From the NCBI GenBank assembly GCA_900314165.1, contig OMUE01000201.1:1-9447 (forward strand): 9,447 nt of DNA, written 5' to 3'. The first letter of the stretch is position 1, and the number at the start of each line of letters is the position of its first letter. Shown piece by piece: positions 1 through 6,773 of this stretch. The DNA is from an uncultured Acidaminococcus sp. (GTDB taxonomy: Bacteria > Bacillota_C > Negativicutes > Acidaminococcales > Acidaminococcaceae). A program made the position numbers and the translations under genes. The notes under the pieces were generated by a model that had not been told where the DNA came from, did not search any database, and saw only the letters and a program-made list of their open reading frames with translations.

Positions 1-110
1 AGCAGAAAGCTGCATAGAATTTTCAAAACACATATTCTGGGGGAAAGGGGGAAGTATACCCTTTTCCCGATATTTGTCCAGAAATGTCGAACTAACATAG
101 CAAAAAGAAA

Positions 111-147
111 GAGCTGTGAAAAATGACTTACTCATTTTTCACAGCTC
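111..147. terminator. Hairpin terminator upstream of the malic enzyme gene
   Basis: A perfect 16-bp inverted repeat (111-126 with 132-147) encloses the 5-nt loop CTTAC. On the minus strand the stem is followed by TTTCTTTTTG, a good U-rich tail. On the plus strand it is followed by the weaker CTTTCACT. The nearest minus-strand gene to its right lies beyond another terminator, so it more likely ends a plus-strand gene lying left of the window, or acts in both directions. It is closely similar to the terminator at 1572-1620. Confidence 0.7.
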
Positions 148-229
148 CTTTCACTATAAACTGTAGTAAATCGTATAAATTTCTGATCTCACTACCCCCT
201 AACTTCTAATTACGAATCCCTATATCATA

Positions 230-259
230 TGGACGATTGAATTAGATTTATGGTATGAT
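230..259 (+). promoter_or_regulatory. Extended -10 promoter for the malic enzyme gene
   Basis: The sequence TGGTATGAT at 251-259 is an extended -10 element (TG, one base, then TATGAT). A weak -35-like TGGACG (4 of 6 matches) lies 18 bp upstream at 230-235. Transcription would start near 266 and give a leader of about 70 nt before the ATG at 339. The arrangement fits a constitutive or moderately regulated sigma-70-type promoter. Assigned by eye only. Confidence 0.5.
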
Positions 260-275
260 TAAAATAAGTATGGAA

Positions 276-291
276 AGGATCCAATGATCCT
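276..291 (+). promoter_or_regulatory. Small hairpin near the 5' end of the malic enzyme leader
   Basis: AGGATC, the loop CAAT and GATCCT form a perfect 6-bp hairpin about 10 nt into the predicted transcript. It is too short and lacks a T tract, so it is not a terminator. It could stabilise the 5' end of the mRNA, or it may be chance. Confidence 0.3.
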
Positions 292-338
292 GAAAGACTG
301 TTTACCTAATTGTTATTTACAGGAGGGAGCTTTAAATT

Positions 339-1511
339 ATGGATTATGCAAAGATTGCATTGGAAAAACATGCAGAATGGAAAGGCAAGATTGAAGTTGT
401 GGCTAAGGCCCCGGTAAAGACGGCTGAGGACCTGTCCATCGCTTATACGCCCGGTGTTGCAGCACCCTGCCTGGCTATTCAGAAAGACATCAACAAGAGC
501 TATGAACTGACCCGCCGCTGGAATCTGTGTGCCGTCATTACCGATGGCAGCGCTGTGCTGGGTCTGGGGGACATCGGTCCTGAAGCCGGTATGCCTGTAA
601 TGGAAGGCAAATGCGTACTGTTCAAAGCTTTCGGCGGCGTAGATGCTTTCCCTCTGTGCGTCAAGACGAAAGATGTGGATGAATTCGTGAACACTGTTGC
701 TAATATCAGCGGTTCCTTCGGCGGCATCAACCTGGAAGACATCGCTGCTCCCCGTTGCTTCGAAATCGAACGGAAACTGAAGGAACGCTGCGATATCCCT
801 ATCTTCCACGATGACCAGCATGGTACGGCCATCATCACCCTGGCCGGCCTGGAAAACGCCCTGAAGGTGGTAGGCAAGAAGATGACCGACATCAAAGTCG
901 CTGTCAGCGGTGCAGGTGCTGCGGCTACGGCTATTACGAAGCTGCTGATTTCTGCCGGCGTAAAAGATATCACCATGTGCGACCGCAAGGGTGCTATCTA
1001 CGAAGGCCGTCCCGGTCTGAACTGGATCAAGGAAGAAATGTCCCATATTACGAACCCGAACAAATATCAGGGCAGCCTGGCTGACGTCATGGTAGGCGCT
1101 GATGTATTCATCGGTGTATCCGCTCCCGGTACCGTAACCCAGGATATGGTTCGCACCATGGCTAAGGATGCCATCCTGTTTGCCTGCGCCAACCCCACTC
1201 CGGAAATCTTCCCGGACGAAGCAAAAGCAGCCGGCGCACGGATCGTCTCCACGGGCCGCAGCGACTATCCGAACCAGATCAACAACGTACTGGCTTTCCC
1301 TGGCATTTTCCGTGGTGCTTTCGATGTTCGCGCAAGCGATATCAACGAAGACATGAAGCTGGCAGCTGCCAAGGCTCTGGCTGGCCTGATTCCTGAAAAC
1401 GAACTGAATGAAGAAAACATCATTCCGCAAGCTTTCGATCCCAGAGTGGGCAAGGCCGTTGCCACCGCAGTAGCTGAAGCAGCCAGAAAGAGCGGCGTAG
1501 CAAGAATCTGA
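339..1511 (+). CDS. Malic enzyme family protein (malate or oxaloacetate decarboxylating)
   Basis: A 390-residue protein, the usual length of the short bacterial malic enzyme. The family oxidatively decarboxylates malate to pyruvate with NAD(P) and a divalent metal. Seen in sequence: YTPGVA at 36-41 with the catalytic tyrosine Y36; TDGSAVLGLGDIGP at 68-81; the catalytic lysine in EGK (K91); metal ligands E133 and D134 in NLEDIAAPRC and D159 in IFHDDQHG; the nucleotide-binding SGAGAAA at 190-196; ACANPTPEI near 282; and TGRSDYPNQINNVLAFPG near 305. No key residue appears missing. The ATG has a strong AGGAGGGAG site at 321-329. The gene stands alone between terminators and converges on the regulator gene. 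Beside citrate lyase genes, a CitM-like role as a soluble oxaloacetate decarboxylase is a real alternative; sequence alone does not separate the two, nor NAD from NADP preference. Confidence 0.93.
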   Translation: MDYAKIALEKHAEWKGKIEVVAKAPVKTAEDLSIAYTPGVAAPCLAIQKDINKSYELTRRWNLCAVITDGSAVLGLGDIGPEAGMPVMEGKCVLFKAFGGVDAFPLCVKTKDVDEFVNTVANISGSFGGINLEDIAAPRCFEIERKLKERCDIPIFHDDQHGTAIITLAGLENALKVVGKKMTDIKVAVSGAGAAATAITKLLISAGVKDITMCDRKGAIYEGRPGLNWIKEEMSHITNPNKYQGSLADVMVGADVFIGVSAPGTVTQDMVRTMAKDAILFACANPTPEIFPDEAKAAGARIVSTGRSDYPNQINNVLAFPGIFRGAFDVRASDINEDMKLAAAKALAGLIPENELNEENIIPQAFDPRVGKAVATAVAEAARKSGVARI

Positions 1512-1571
1512 AAAAAAATATGTGTTCCCGTGGTTACGTGGATACGTGATTTCTAAAAACAATAAAATAAG

Positions 1572-1620
1572 AAGACTGTGAAAAGATGAATTCAATCATT
1601 TTTTCACAGTCTTTTTTTTT
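1572..1620. terminator. Bidirectional terminator between malic enzyme and the regulator gene
   Basis: An 18-bp stem (1572-1589 with 1596-1613) with one G-T wobble and a 6-nt loop is followed by an unbroken T run to 1620, a textbook intrinsic terminator for the malic enzyme gene. Read on the minus strand, the stem is followed by CTTATTTTATTG, so it can also end the convergent sensor-regulator transcript, whose last codon is at 1649. Confidence 0.92.
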
Positions 1621-1648
1621 CAAAACACGTAAGCACGAACTCCAGTGC

Positions 1649-2329
1649 TCAGCCCATGGTCCTCTGATAAATCATCTTGGGCCGGCCACCGGTGTTGTAG
1701 TCAATGGTCGTACTCAGGAAGCCGCTGTCCACCAGATAGTTCACATACCGCTGCGTGGTTACTATGGAAAGGCCGATGCCATCCGCCAGGGATTTTACGG
1801 TAAAGGGGGAGTCGTCGAGGGTATTGATGAAGGCCATGACCTTTTCCATGGTCTTTACCTGCAGTCCCTTCTTCAGCGGCGGTTCTCCTTCTTCCAACTG
1901 GGGCCTCTCCATGGTGTCTATGGTCTTTTGATTTAAGGGTTCCGTGGAATTCAGCGTGGCCTGTTTGTGCAGGAACTTCTGGATAGCCTGCCGGAACCTG
2001 CTGAAATCAAAAGGCTTTACCAGGTAATCCACGATGCCCAGCTGGAATGCCATAGCGACTTCTTCAGCTTCTTTGGCTGCGGTCAACATGATGACGTCCA
2101 CCGGGATATGCAGGCTGCGGATCGCCTGCAGCAGTTCCAGCCCGGAAAAATTAGGCATATATACATCCAGGAGGATCAGATCCACAGGATACTGCTTCAG
2201 ATAATCCAGAGCCTTTTTGCCATCCACGAATAGGGCCGTGACCTGAAGTTCTTTGGATACCAGGTGCAGATAATATTTATTTAAATGAGCAATTTGCACT
2301 TCATCTTCTACGATGATGACGTTATACAT
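1649..2329 (-). CDS. citB: Response regulator, CitB/DcuR type
   Basis: A 226-residue cytoplasmic two-component regulator. The N-terminal receiver domain (about 2-120) begins MYNVIIVEDE. It has acidic pocket residues E8 and D9, the phosphoacceptor D55 in LILLDVYMP, the switch threonine T83 and K105 in VKPFDF. The C-terminal part (about 155-226) is a helix-turn-helix of the CitB/DcuR class ending in GGRPKMIYQ, the family's closing wing pattern. In-frame reading extends to an ATG at 2350, adding seven residues. I prefer the ATG at 2329 because it matches the family start and has AGAAG eight bases upstream; the 2350 codon has no visible ribosome site. The gene overlaps the end of the kinase gene by 8 nt, implying coupled translation. 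It probably activates the divergent transporter-lyase operon. citB rather than dcuR is chosen from the citrate lyase context. Confidence 0.9.
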   Translation of the reverse strand: MYNVIIVEDEVQIAHLNKYYLHLVSKELQVTALFVDGKKALDYLKQYPVDLILLDVYMPNFSGLELLQAIRSLHIPVDVIMLTAAKEAEEVAMAFQLGIVDYLVKPFDFSRFRQAIQKFLHKQATLNSTEPLNQKTIDTMERPQLEEGEPPLKKGLQVKTMEKVMAFINTLDDSPFTVKSLADGIGLSIVTTQRYVNYLVDSGFLSTTIDYNTGGRPKMIYQRTMG

Positions 2330-3944
2330 GGGATTCACTTCTCTTTGCATTCGGATTTTCTATGGAGATGGTAAATACCGTACCATTACCCTCTTCCGTG
2401 TTAACCAGGATTTCTCCCTTATAGGAATCTACCAGATCCTTGATGAGGAACAGGCCCGTTCCCCGGCCTTTCCCTTTCGTGGAAAACCCTTTCTCGTAAA
2501 TATGGCCTATCACATCAGGGGGAATGCCCATACCGGTATCGCTGACGGACAGGAAGAACCCGGAATGATCATAGAACAGGCTGACCCGGATTTCCCGGAT
2601 GTCTCTGTTTCCCTTATTGATGCTTTCTATAGAATTCTCTATGAGATTGCCCATAATCGTAGCAATGCTTTCAATGGGCAGGAACTGTTCCCCGTCTTCC
2701 ACGTGGCTGTTCTTATCCAGGGTCAGGGCGATATTCAGCTCCGTAGCCTTCAGGGTTTTTCCGATGAGCAGGGCACTGATCCGGGGAATCTTACAGAAGG
2801 AGATGATGGAGCCGATGGTGGACCGCTGCAGGGTAGTAATATCCGTGATATAGTTGGCGATTTCTTCCCGGCTGGCGAATTGCAGCATGCCCAGGATAAT
2901 ATGCAGTTTGTTCTTAAATTCGTGGGTATAAGCCCGCATGGCGTCCACCATATGATTGACCCCCGTGAGCTTTTCAGACAGCTCTGTGACCTGCTGACGG
3001 CTCCGGAAAATGGAGATGGCCCCGATGAGTTCCCCTTGCTCGATGACGGGAATGCGGCTGGTGATCAGGGCGATATTGTTGAGCTTCAGGTTCACGTTAT
3101 GCTCTGCAATCCGGGTCTTCAGGGTCCAGGGCAGGCGGGATTGGGGGAAAATCTCCAATACCGGCTTGCCTTCCGGATGGGGATCCGTGATGTGCAGCAT
3201 CTGGACGGCTGCCGCATTTAGGAGTGTCACCCTGCTGTCCCGGTCAATAGCCAGCAGCCCTTCTTCCAGGCTGTCCAGGACTTCCTGATGCTGGATGGTC
3301 AGCTGGGCAATCTGTTCCGGCTCATAGCCTAACAGGGAATGCTGCAGGGTGGCATTCAGCTGTCTGGCTACCAGGGTGATGGCGATGAAGGCGGCGATAC
3401 CGATGAGAATGAAGGTCAGTACCAGACGGGCCTGGATCAGGTTCAGGTTCTTTTCCAAAACGGAGGTCATGATAAAACCCATGAATTGGCCCTGGCTGTT
3501 AAACATGGCATAAAAATAGCGACGCTGGATTCCTAGCGTGCCCTGTGCCGTATTAAAGTAGTTGGTGTGCTTTTCCAGTATAGGACCTTCATCACCGCCG
3601 CTAAAATGCTGGCCGATGATAGCTTTATTCCGGTGATACAGACGGATGGCGTCAGAGTTACAGATGGTGACCACGTCGATGTTTCTGGCATCTTTAAGCA
3701 GGTCGTCCAGATAGGTATTCAACTGTTCGCTGGGCTCGTTTTTTTCCATAGAGTCCAGGACGTAGGGGTTACGGGACAGAGCCAGGGCCATGTTGATCAG
3801 ATTGTCATCGATGCTCTTCTTCAGGTTGTTATAGTAGATGATGAAGGCCGTAGCCAGGGTAGAGAGCAGAACCACGATGATGATACAGGAATAGCTGATG
3901 ATGATCTTTTCCCGCAGGTTTAATTTATGGTAGGCAGCTAGCAT
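2322..3944 (-). CDS. citA: Membrane sensor histidine kinase, CitA/DcuS type
   Basis: A 540-residue inner-membrane kinase. Order seen: membrane helix 1 (about 15-37); an extracytoplasmic CitA/DcuS-like PAS domain (about 40-168); membrane helix 2 (about 173-192); a cytoplasmic PAS domain (about 215-320); the phosphoacceptor H341 in AYTHEFKNKLH; and the ATPase domain with N box NLIENSIES (433-441), G1 SDTGMGI (468-474), F box YEKGFS (483-488) and G2 GRGTGLFL (493-500). In the sensor domain IRLYH (R101, H104) followed by IIGQHFSGGDE resembles the carboxylate-binding Arg and His segment of CitA and DcuS, and R141/R142 lie where a second binding arginine is expected. The ligand is therefore a di- or tricarboxylate, probably citrate given the neighbours. 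The ribosome site upstream is weak (CAGG). The gene is transcribed with the regulator from the divergent region. Confidence 0.93.
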   Translation of the reverse strand: MLAAYHKLNLREKIIISYSCIIIVVLLSTLATAFIIYYNNLKKSIDDNLINMALALSRNPYVLDSMEKNEPSEQLNTYLDDLLKDARNIDVVTICNSDAIRLYHRNKAIIGQHFSGGDEGPILEKHTNYFNTAQGTLGIQRRYFYAMFNSQGQFMGFIMTSVLEKNLNLIQARLVLTFILIGIAAFIAITLVARQLNATLQHSLLGYEPEQIAQLTIQHQEVLDSLEEGLLAIDRDSRVTLLNAAAVQMLHITDPHPEGKPVLEIFPQSRLPWTLKTRIAEHNVNLKLNNIALITSRIPVIEQGELIGAISIFRSRQQVTELSEKLTGVNHMVDAMRAYTHEFKNKLHIILGMLQFASREEIANYITDITTLQRSTIGSIISFCKIPRISALLIGKTLKATELNIALTLDKNSHVEDGEQFLPIESIATIMGNLIENSIESINKGNRDIREIRVSLFYDHSGFFLSVSDTGMGIPPDVIGHIYEKGFSTKGKGRGTGLFLIKDLVDSYKGEILVNTEEGNGTVFTISIENPNAKRSESHV

Positions 3945-4011
3945 GATTTTTACCTGGATTGCGTAACAGGGTGAAAGGTGGGTGGCACATCTTAAAATAT
4001 CAGAAAAATAA

Positions 4012-4040
4012 ATTATATTTTATAATTATAACATAGGCAA
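4012..4040 (-). promoter_or_regulatory. Promoter of the sensor-regulator operon
   Basis: On the minus strand TTGCCT (plus-strand 4035-4040, 4 of 6 matches to the -35 consensus) is separated by exactly 17 bp from a perfect TATAAT (plus-strand 4012-4017). Transcription would start near 4005, leaving about 60 nt before the kinase ATG at 3944. This looks like an activator-independent promoter giving basal sensor levels. Confidence 0.6.
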
Positions 4041-4064
4041 AGTGATATATTCTTTGAACAAAAT

Positions 4065-4116
4065 TTTAAATAGTTAAATAAGTTAAATTACTTAACTAAA
4101 ATAAATTAGTTTAAAA
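4065..4116. promoter_or_regulatory. AT-rich repeat cluster, candidate regulator operator
   Basis: AGTTAAAT occurs twice in tandem with a 9-bp period (4072-4079 and 4081-4088). It is followed by TTAACT at 4092-4097, which makes an inverted repeat with AGTTAA at 4081-4086, and by TAGTTTAAA at 4108-4116. TTTAAA also occurs at 4065-4070. The cluster sits just upstream of the transporter promoter, where a class I or II activator would bind. CitB/DcuR-type regulators are known to use AT-rich sites; assignment to this regulator is inference. Confidence 0.4.
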
Positions 4117-4142
4117 ATATTCCAGAATAGTCTGACAAATCT

Positions 4143-4148
4143 TATAAT
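4143..4148 (+). promoter_or_regulatory. -10 element of the transporter-citrate lyase operon
   Basis: A perfect TATAAT lies 30 bp before the transporter ATG, but no sequence at the right spacing (about 4119-4126) resembles TTGACA. A good -10 without a -35 is typical of an activator-dependent promoter and fits control by the adjacent two-component system. The transcript start would be near 4155. Confidence 0.5.
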
Positions 4149-4178
4149 AACAACGAGTTAATTAAAGGAGGATTTGTT

Positions 4179-5486
4179 ATGAACGAGGAACAAAAGAAGT
4201 ACACACTGTTTGGGATGGATGCCAAGTACTTTATACTGATATCCATCATCATTATTGCAGCTTGTTATGGGGGAAGGCTGCCGGCAGGAATGGTAGGGGC
4301 ATTCCCGGTTATCATCATCCTGGGCGTTATTTTCAATGTCATCGGGAATCATCTGCCCATCGTCAAGACCTATTTCGGCGGCGGTGCTATCGTCTGCATC
4401 TTTGTGGCCGCCTGGCTGGCCTGGTCCAAAGTGATGCCGCCGGCGACCACGAAGATTGTTTCTACGTTTATGAAGGGCGGCGGCTTCCTGGACTTTTATA
4501 TTGCTGCTCTGATTACCGGTTCCATGCTGAGCATGAACCGTCGTCTGCTGATTAAGGCTGCTGTAAGATACTTGCCGGCCATTGTTGGCGGTGTCATCGT
4601 CTCCCTGGGGCTGGTTGCCCTTATCGGAACGATCACCGGCTATGGTGGACTGAAATCCGTGCTCTACATCGGTATCCCCATCATGGGCGGTGGCATGGGC
4701 GCCGGTGCTGTACCCTTGGCTCAGATCTTTGGCGCCAGCCTCCAGACGAAGCCGGAACAGATCCTGTCCATCATGGTACCTGCTGTTGCACTGGGCAACG
4801 CTATGTCCATCGTAGCCGGCGGCCTGCTGGATAAACTGGGCAAAGCAAAACCGTCCCTGACCGGTGAAGGCCAGATGCTGCGTGGCTTTAGCACGGCTTC
4901 TGATGAGGCTTCCCTGGAATCCCAGAAGGAACAGGAAGAACGGAAACACCTGGATTATCAGACTATGGGTATCGGTCTTCTGACGGCAACCACGTTCATG
5001 GTGTGGGGCCGCATTATCCAATATTTTGTCCCTTCCATCCACTATTACGCATGGATGATCCTCAGCGTGGCTCTTTGCAAGGCCTTTGACATTGTACCCA
5101 GAAGAATCGCTACAGGCTGCTATCAATGGTTCCAGTTCATCATGGTCAACTTCACCTCTCCGCTGCTGATCGGTATCGGTATTGCCTATACGGATATGGG
5201 CGTCATCCTGAAAGCCCTGACCCCGACCTACATTATCCTGTGCCTGGCAACGGTTCTGGGTGCCATCATCGGTTCCAGTCTCGTTGGCTACATCGTGGGG
5301 TTCTATCCTATCGAAGCAGCTATTACGGCCGGCCTGTGCATGGCTAATATGGGTGGTACCGGCGACGTGGCCGTACTGTCCGCTGCCAAGAGAATGGTCG
5401 TTATGCCCTTTGCGCAGATTTCCTCCCGTATCGGCGGCGCCTTCATCCTGGTGCTGTCCAGTATCATCTTGCAGATTGTGAAGTAA
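4179..5486 (+). CDS. citS: 2-hydroxycarboxylate (citrate/malate) transporter, CitS family
   Basis: A 435-residue polytopic membrane protein of the 2HCT family, which carries citrate or malate in symport with sodium or protons, or in exchange for a product. Hydrophobic segments run from about residue 17 to the C-terminus. The two family re-entrant loop motifs are visible: PIMGGGMGAGAVPL at 167-180 in the N-terminal half, and MANMGGTGDVAVLSAAKRM at 388-406 in the C-terminal half. R405 and R417 (ISSRIGG) correspond to arginines that bind substrate in CitS-type carriers. A hydrophilic loop (about 220-262), rich in Glu, Lys and Gln, joins the halves. The start has the strong site AAAGGAGGA at 4165-4172. 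It is first in the operon with citDEF, so citrate is the likely substrate. CimH/MaeN-like citrate-malate carriers are close relatives, and specificity and coupling ion are not readable here. Confidence 0.9.
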   Translation: MNEEQKKYTLFGMDAKYFILISIIIIAACYGGRLPAGMVGAFPVIIILGVIFNVIGNHLPIVKTYFGGGAIVCIFVAAWLAWSKVMPPATTKIVSTFMKGGGFLDFYIAALITGSMLSMNRRLLIKAAVRYLPAIVGGVIVSLGLVALIGTITGYGGLKSVLYIGIPIMGGGMGAGAVPLAQIFGASLQTKPEQILSIMVPAVALGNAMSIVAGGLLDKLGKAKPSLTGEGQMLRGFSTASDEASLESQKEQEERKHLDYQTMGIGLLTATTFMVWGRIIQYFVPSIHYYAWMILSVALCKAFDIVPRRIATGCYQWFQFIMVNFTSPLLIGIGIAYTDMGVILKALTPTYIILCLATVLGAIIGSSLVGYIVGFYPIEAAITAGLCMANMGGTGDVAVLSAAKRMVVMPFAQISSRIGGAFILVLSSIILQIVK

Positions 5487-5542
5487 TGTAAGGGAAACAA
5501 AAGTCCGATTAAAATAACAGATAACCTTTTGTACCACACAAA

Positions 5543-5603
5543 CAGGGGCTCCACAATTGATGGTTTCGGCAAGCCGAAAACTCGTGTGGAGCCCCTGATT
5601 TTT
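5543..5603 (+). terminator. Intra-operon terminator or attenuator hairpin
   Basis: A perfect 13-bp stem (5543-5555 with 5585-5597), GC-rich, encloses a second hairpin (TTTCGG at 5564-5569 with CCGAAA at 5574-5579), and the whole is followed by ATTTTT. It looks like an intrinsic terminator just after the transporter gene. Only 28 bp remain before the citD ATG, including its ribosome site, and no promoter fits after it. Expression of citDEF therefore needs read-through or processing, which would make transporter and enzyme levels differ. It might alternatively be an RNA-processing or mRNA-stabilising element. Confidence 0.75.
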
Positions 5604-5631
5604 GCAGTTTTCATACTAAGGAGGCAGATTC

Positions 5632-5907
5632 ATGATCATCTTGAAAAACGCGTCTGCAGGCACACTGGAATCCAGTGATTGCATGGTCAACATCAAACCT
5701 GCAGAGACGCTGACTGTCAAAGTAGAGTCCGTGGTGCTGCAGCAATTCGGCGACCAGATCCGTTCCGTGGCTTCCCGGATGCTGGCAGAACTGGACGTTA
5801 CCCGGGCTCAGGTGGAGATCTTCGACCGGGGGGCGCTGGACTGCGTCATTGCCGCACGGGTAGAGACTGCCGTCAAAAGAGCGGCCAAAAAGGGGGCTGA
5901 ACAATGA
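5632..5907 (+). CDS. citD: Citrate lyase gamma subunit, acyl carrier protein (CitD)
   Basis: A 91-residue acyl carrier subunit of citrate lyase, close to the usual family length. It carries the covalently bound phosphoribosyl-dephospho-CoA arm on which acetyl and citryl groups are exchanged. The attachment serine is S14 in AGTLESSDCMV, the same position as in characterised CitD proteins. A DRGALDCVIAARVETA segment near 65-80 is also typical of the family. The ATG follows an AAGGAGG site at 5619-5625. It opens the lyase block after the 5543-5603 hairpin, and its stop overlaps the citE start in ATGA. Modification of S14 needs CitG and CitX, which are not in the window. Confidence 0.95.
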   Translation: MIILKNASAGTLESSDCMVNIKPAETLTVKVESVVLQQFGDQIRSVASRMLAELDVTRAQVEIFDRGALDCVIAARVETAVKRAAKKGAEQ

Positions 5908-6770
5908 GACGTTCTATGTTATTCTTACCGGGAAATACCCCCAACATCGTGGTCAATGCGGATTCCATGGGTGCGGACAGCGTCATCCTTGATTTGGAAG
6001 ATGCCGTATCTCCTGATCAGAAAGATGCAGCCAGGATCCTGGTCCGCAATGCTCTGAAGAATATGGAATTCCATTGTGAGGTCATCGTACGGATCAATCC
6101 CATTTCTTCCGGCATGTGGAAAGAAGACTTGGACGAAATCATTCCCCAAAAACCGGACATCATCATGCCTACAAAGATTGGCTCCTCCCAGGATGTGCAG
6201 CTGATTTCTTCCTATATGGGGGAAGTGGAAAAACGCAACGGCATCCCCGAAGGTACGGTTAAGCTCATGCCCCTGATTGAGACAGCCCGGGGTGTAGAGA
6301 ATTCTTTCCATATTGCGGAAGCGGACAAGCGGGTCGTAGCCATCTTCATCGGCTGCGAAGATCTGACCAGCGACCTGCAGGCTCCCCGGACCCAGGAAGG
6401 GCTGGAAGTGTTCTATTCCCGGAGCCGCGTGGTGTGTGCCGCCAGAGCGGCCGGCGTAGAAGCCTATGATACGCCCTTTACCGATATCAATGACTTCGCC
6501 GGCCTGCGGAAGGATGCAGAATTTGCCAGAGGATTGGGGTATACGGGCAAGGCTTGTATTTCACCCCGCAGCGTGGACATCGTCAATGAAGTGTTTTCCC
6601 CTTCCGAAAAGGATATTGAGTATGCCAAGAGAGTCTTTGAAGTCATTGCCGAAGGCAAGGCCAAAGGCCGGGGCGCTGTGTCTCTGAATGGCAAGATGAT
6701 CGATAAGCCCATTGTGGACCGGGCTGCCCATGTACTGGAAATGGCACGGGCTATGGGAAAGGAGATCTGA
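5904..6770 (+). CDS. citE: Citrate lyase beta subunit, citryl-ACP lyase (CitE)
   Basis: A 288-residue TIM-barrel protein of the HpcH/HpaI-CitE family. It cleaves citryl-ACP into oxaloacetate and acetyl-ACP. Motifs visible: RRSMLFLPGN at 2-11, LDLEDAV at 29-35, R63 in RINPISSG, E126 in LIETARG and D153 in GCEDLTSD (the last two are the usual magnesium ligands), and the C-terminal LNGKMIDKPIVDRA at 261-274. The length is normal and both ends look complete. It overlaps citD by 4 nt, implying translational coupling. Its stop codon TGA is in the same reading frame as citF, with one codon between that stop and the citF ATG. Confidence 0.95.
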   Translation: MRRSMLFLPGNTPNIVVNADSMGADSVILDLEDAVSPDQKDAARILVRNALKNMEFHCEVIVRINPISSGMWKEDLDEIIPQKPDIIMPTKIGSSQDVQLISSYMGEVEKRNGIPEGTVKLMPLIETARGVENSFHIAEADKRVVAIFIGCEDLTSDLQAPRTQEGLEVFYSRSRVVCAARAAGVEAYDTPFTDINDFAGLRKDAEFARGLGYTGKACISPRSVDIVNEVFSPSEKDIEYAKRVFEVIAEGKAKGRGAVSLNGKMIDKPIVDRAAHVLEMARAMGKEI

Positions 6771-6773
6771 CAC

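Noticed and set aside
41..68. GGGAAAGGG paired with CCCTTTTCCC, a possible hairpin
   Set aside because: It has one bulge, a 9-nt loop and no T tract. It may be part of a leader or tail outside the window, but nothing here supports a function.
2..100. Frame open from the window edge to TAG at 98-100, about 10 nt before the 111-147 hairpin; possible tail of an upstream gene
   Set aside because: Only about 32 codons are visible, codon use is AT-rich and unlike the neighbours, and no family is recognisable. Placement before a terminator is suggestive but not enough.
306..1595. Long antisense open frames opposite real genes (also about 4158-5537, 6561-8165 and 8522-9436 on the minus strand; 2313-3221 on the plus strand)
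   Set aside because: Each mirrors a confident gene. They encode His-, Gln- and Asp-rich sequence with no family motifs and arise because GC-rich third codon positions remove stop codons on the opposite strand.
2330..2350. Upstream ATG at 2350 as the regulator start, adding seven residues
   Set aside because: No ribosome site precedes it, and the receiver fold starts at the ATG at 2329, which has AGAAG at good spacing.
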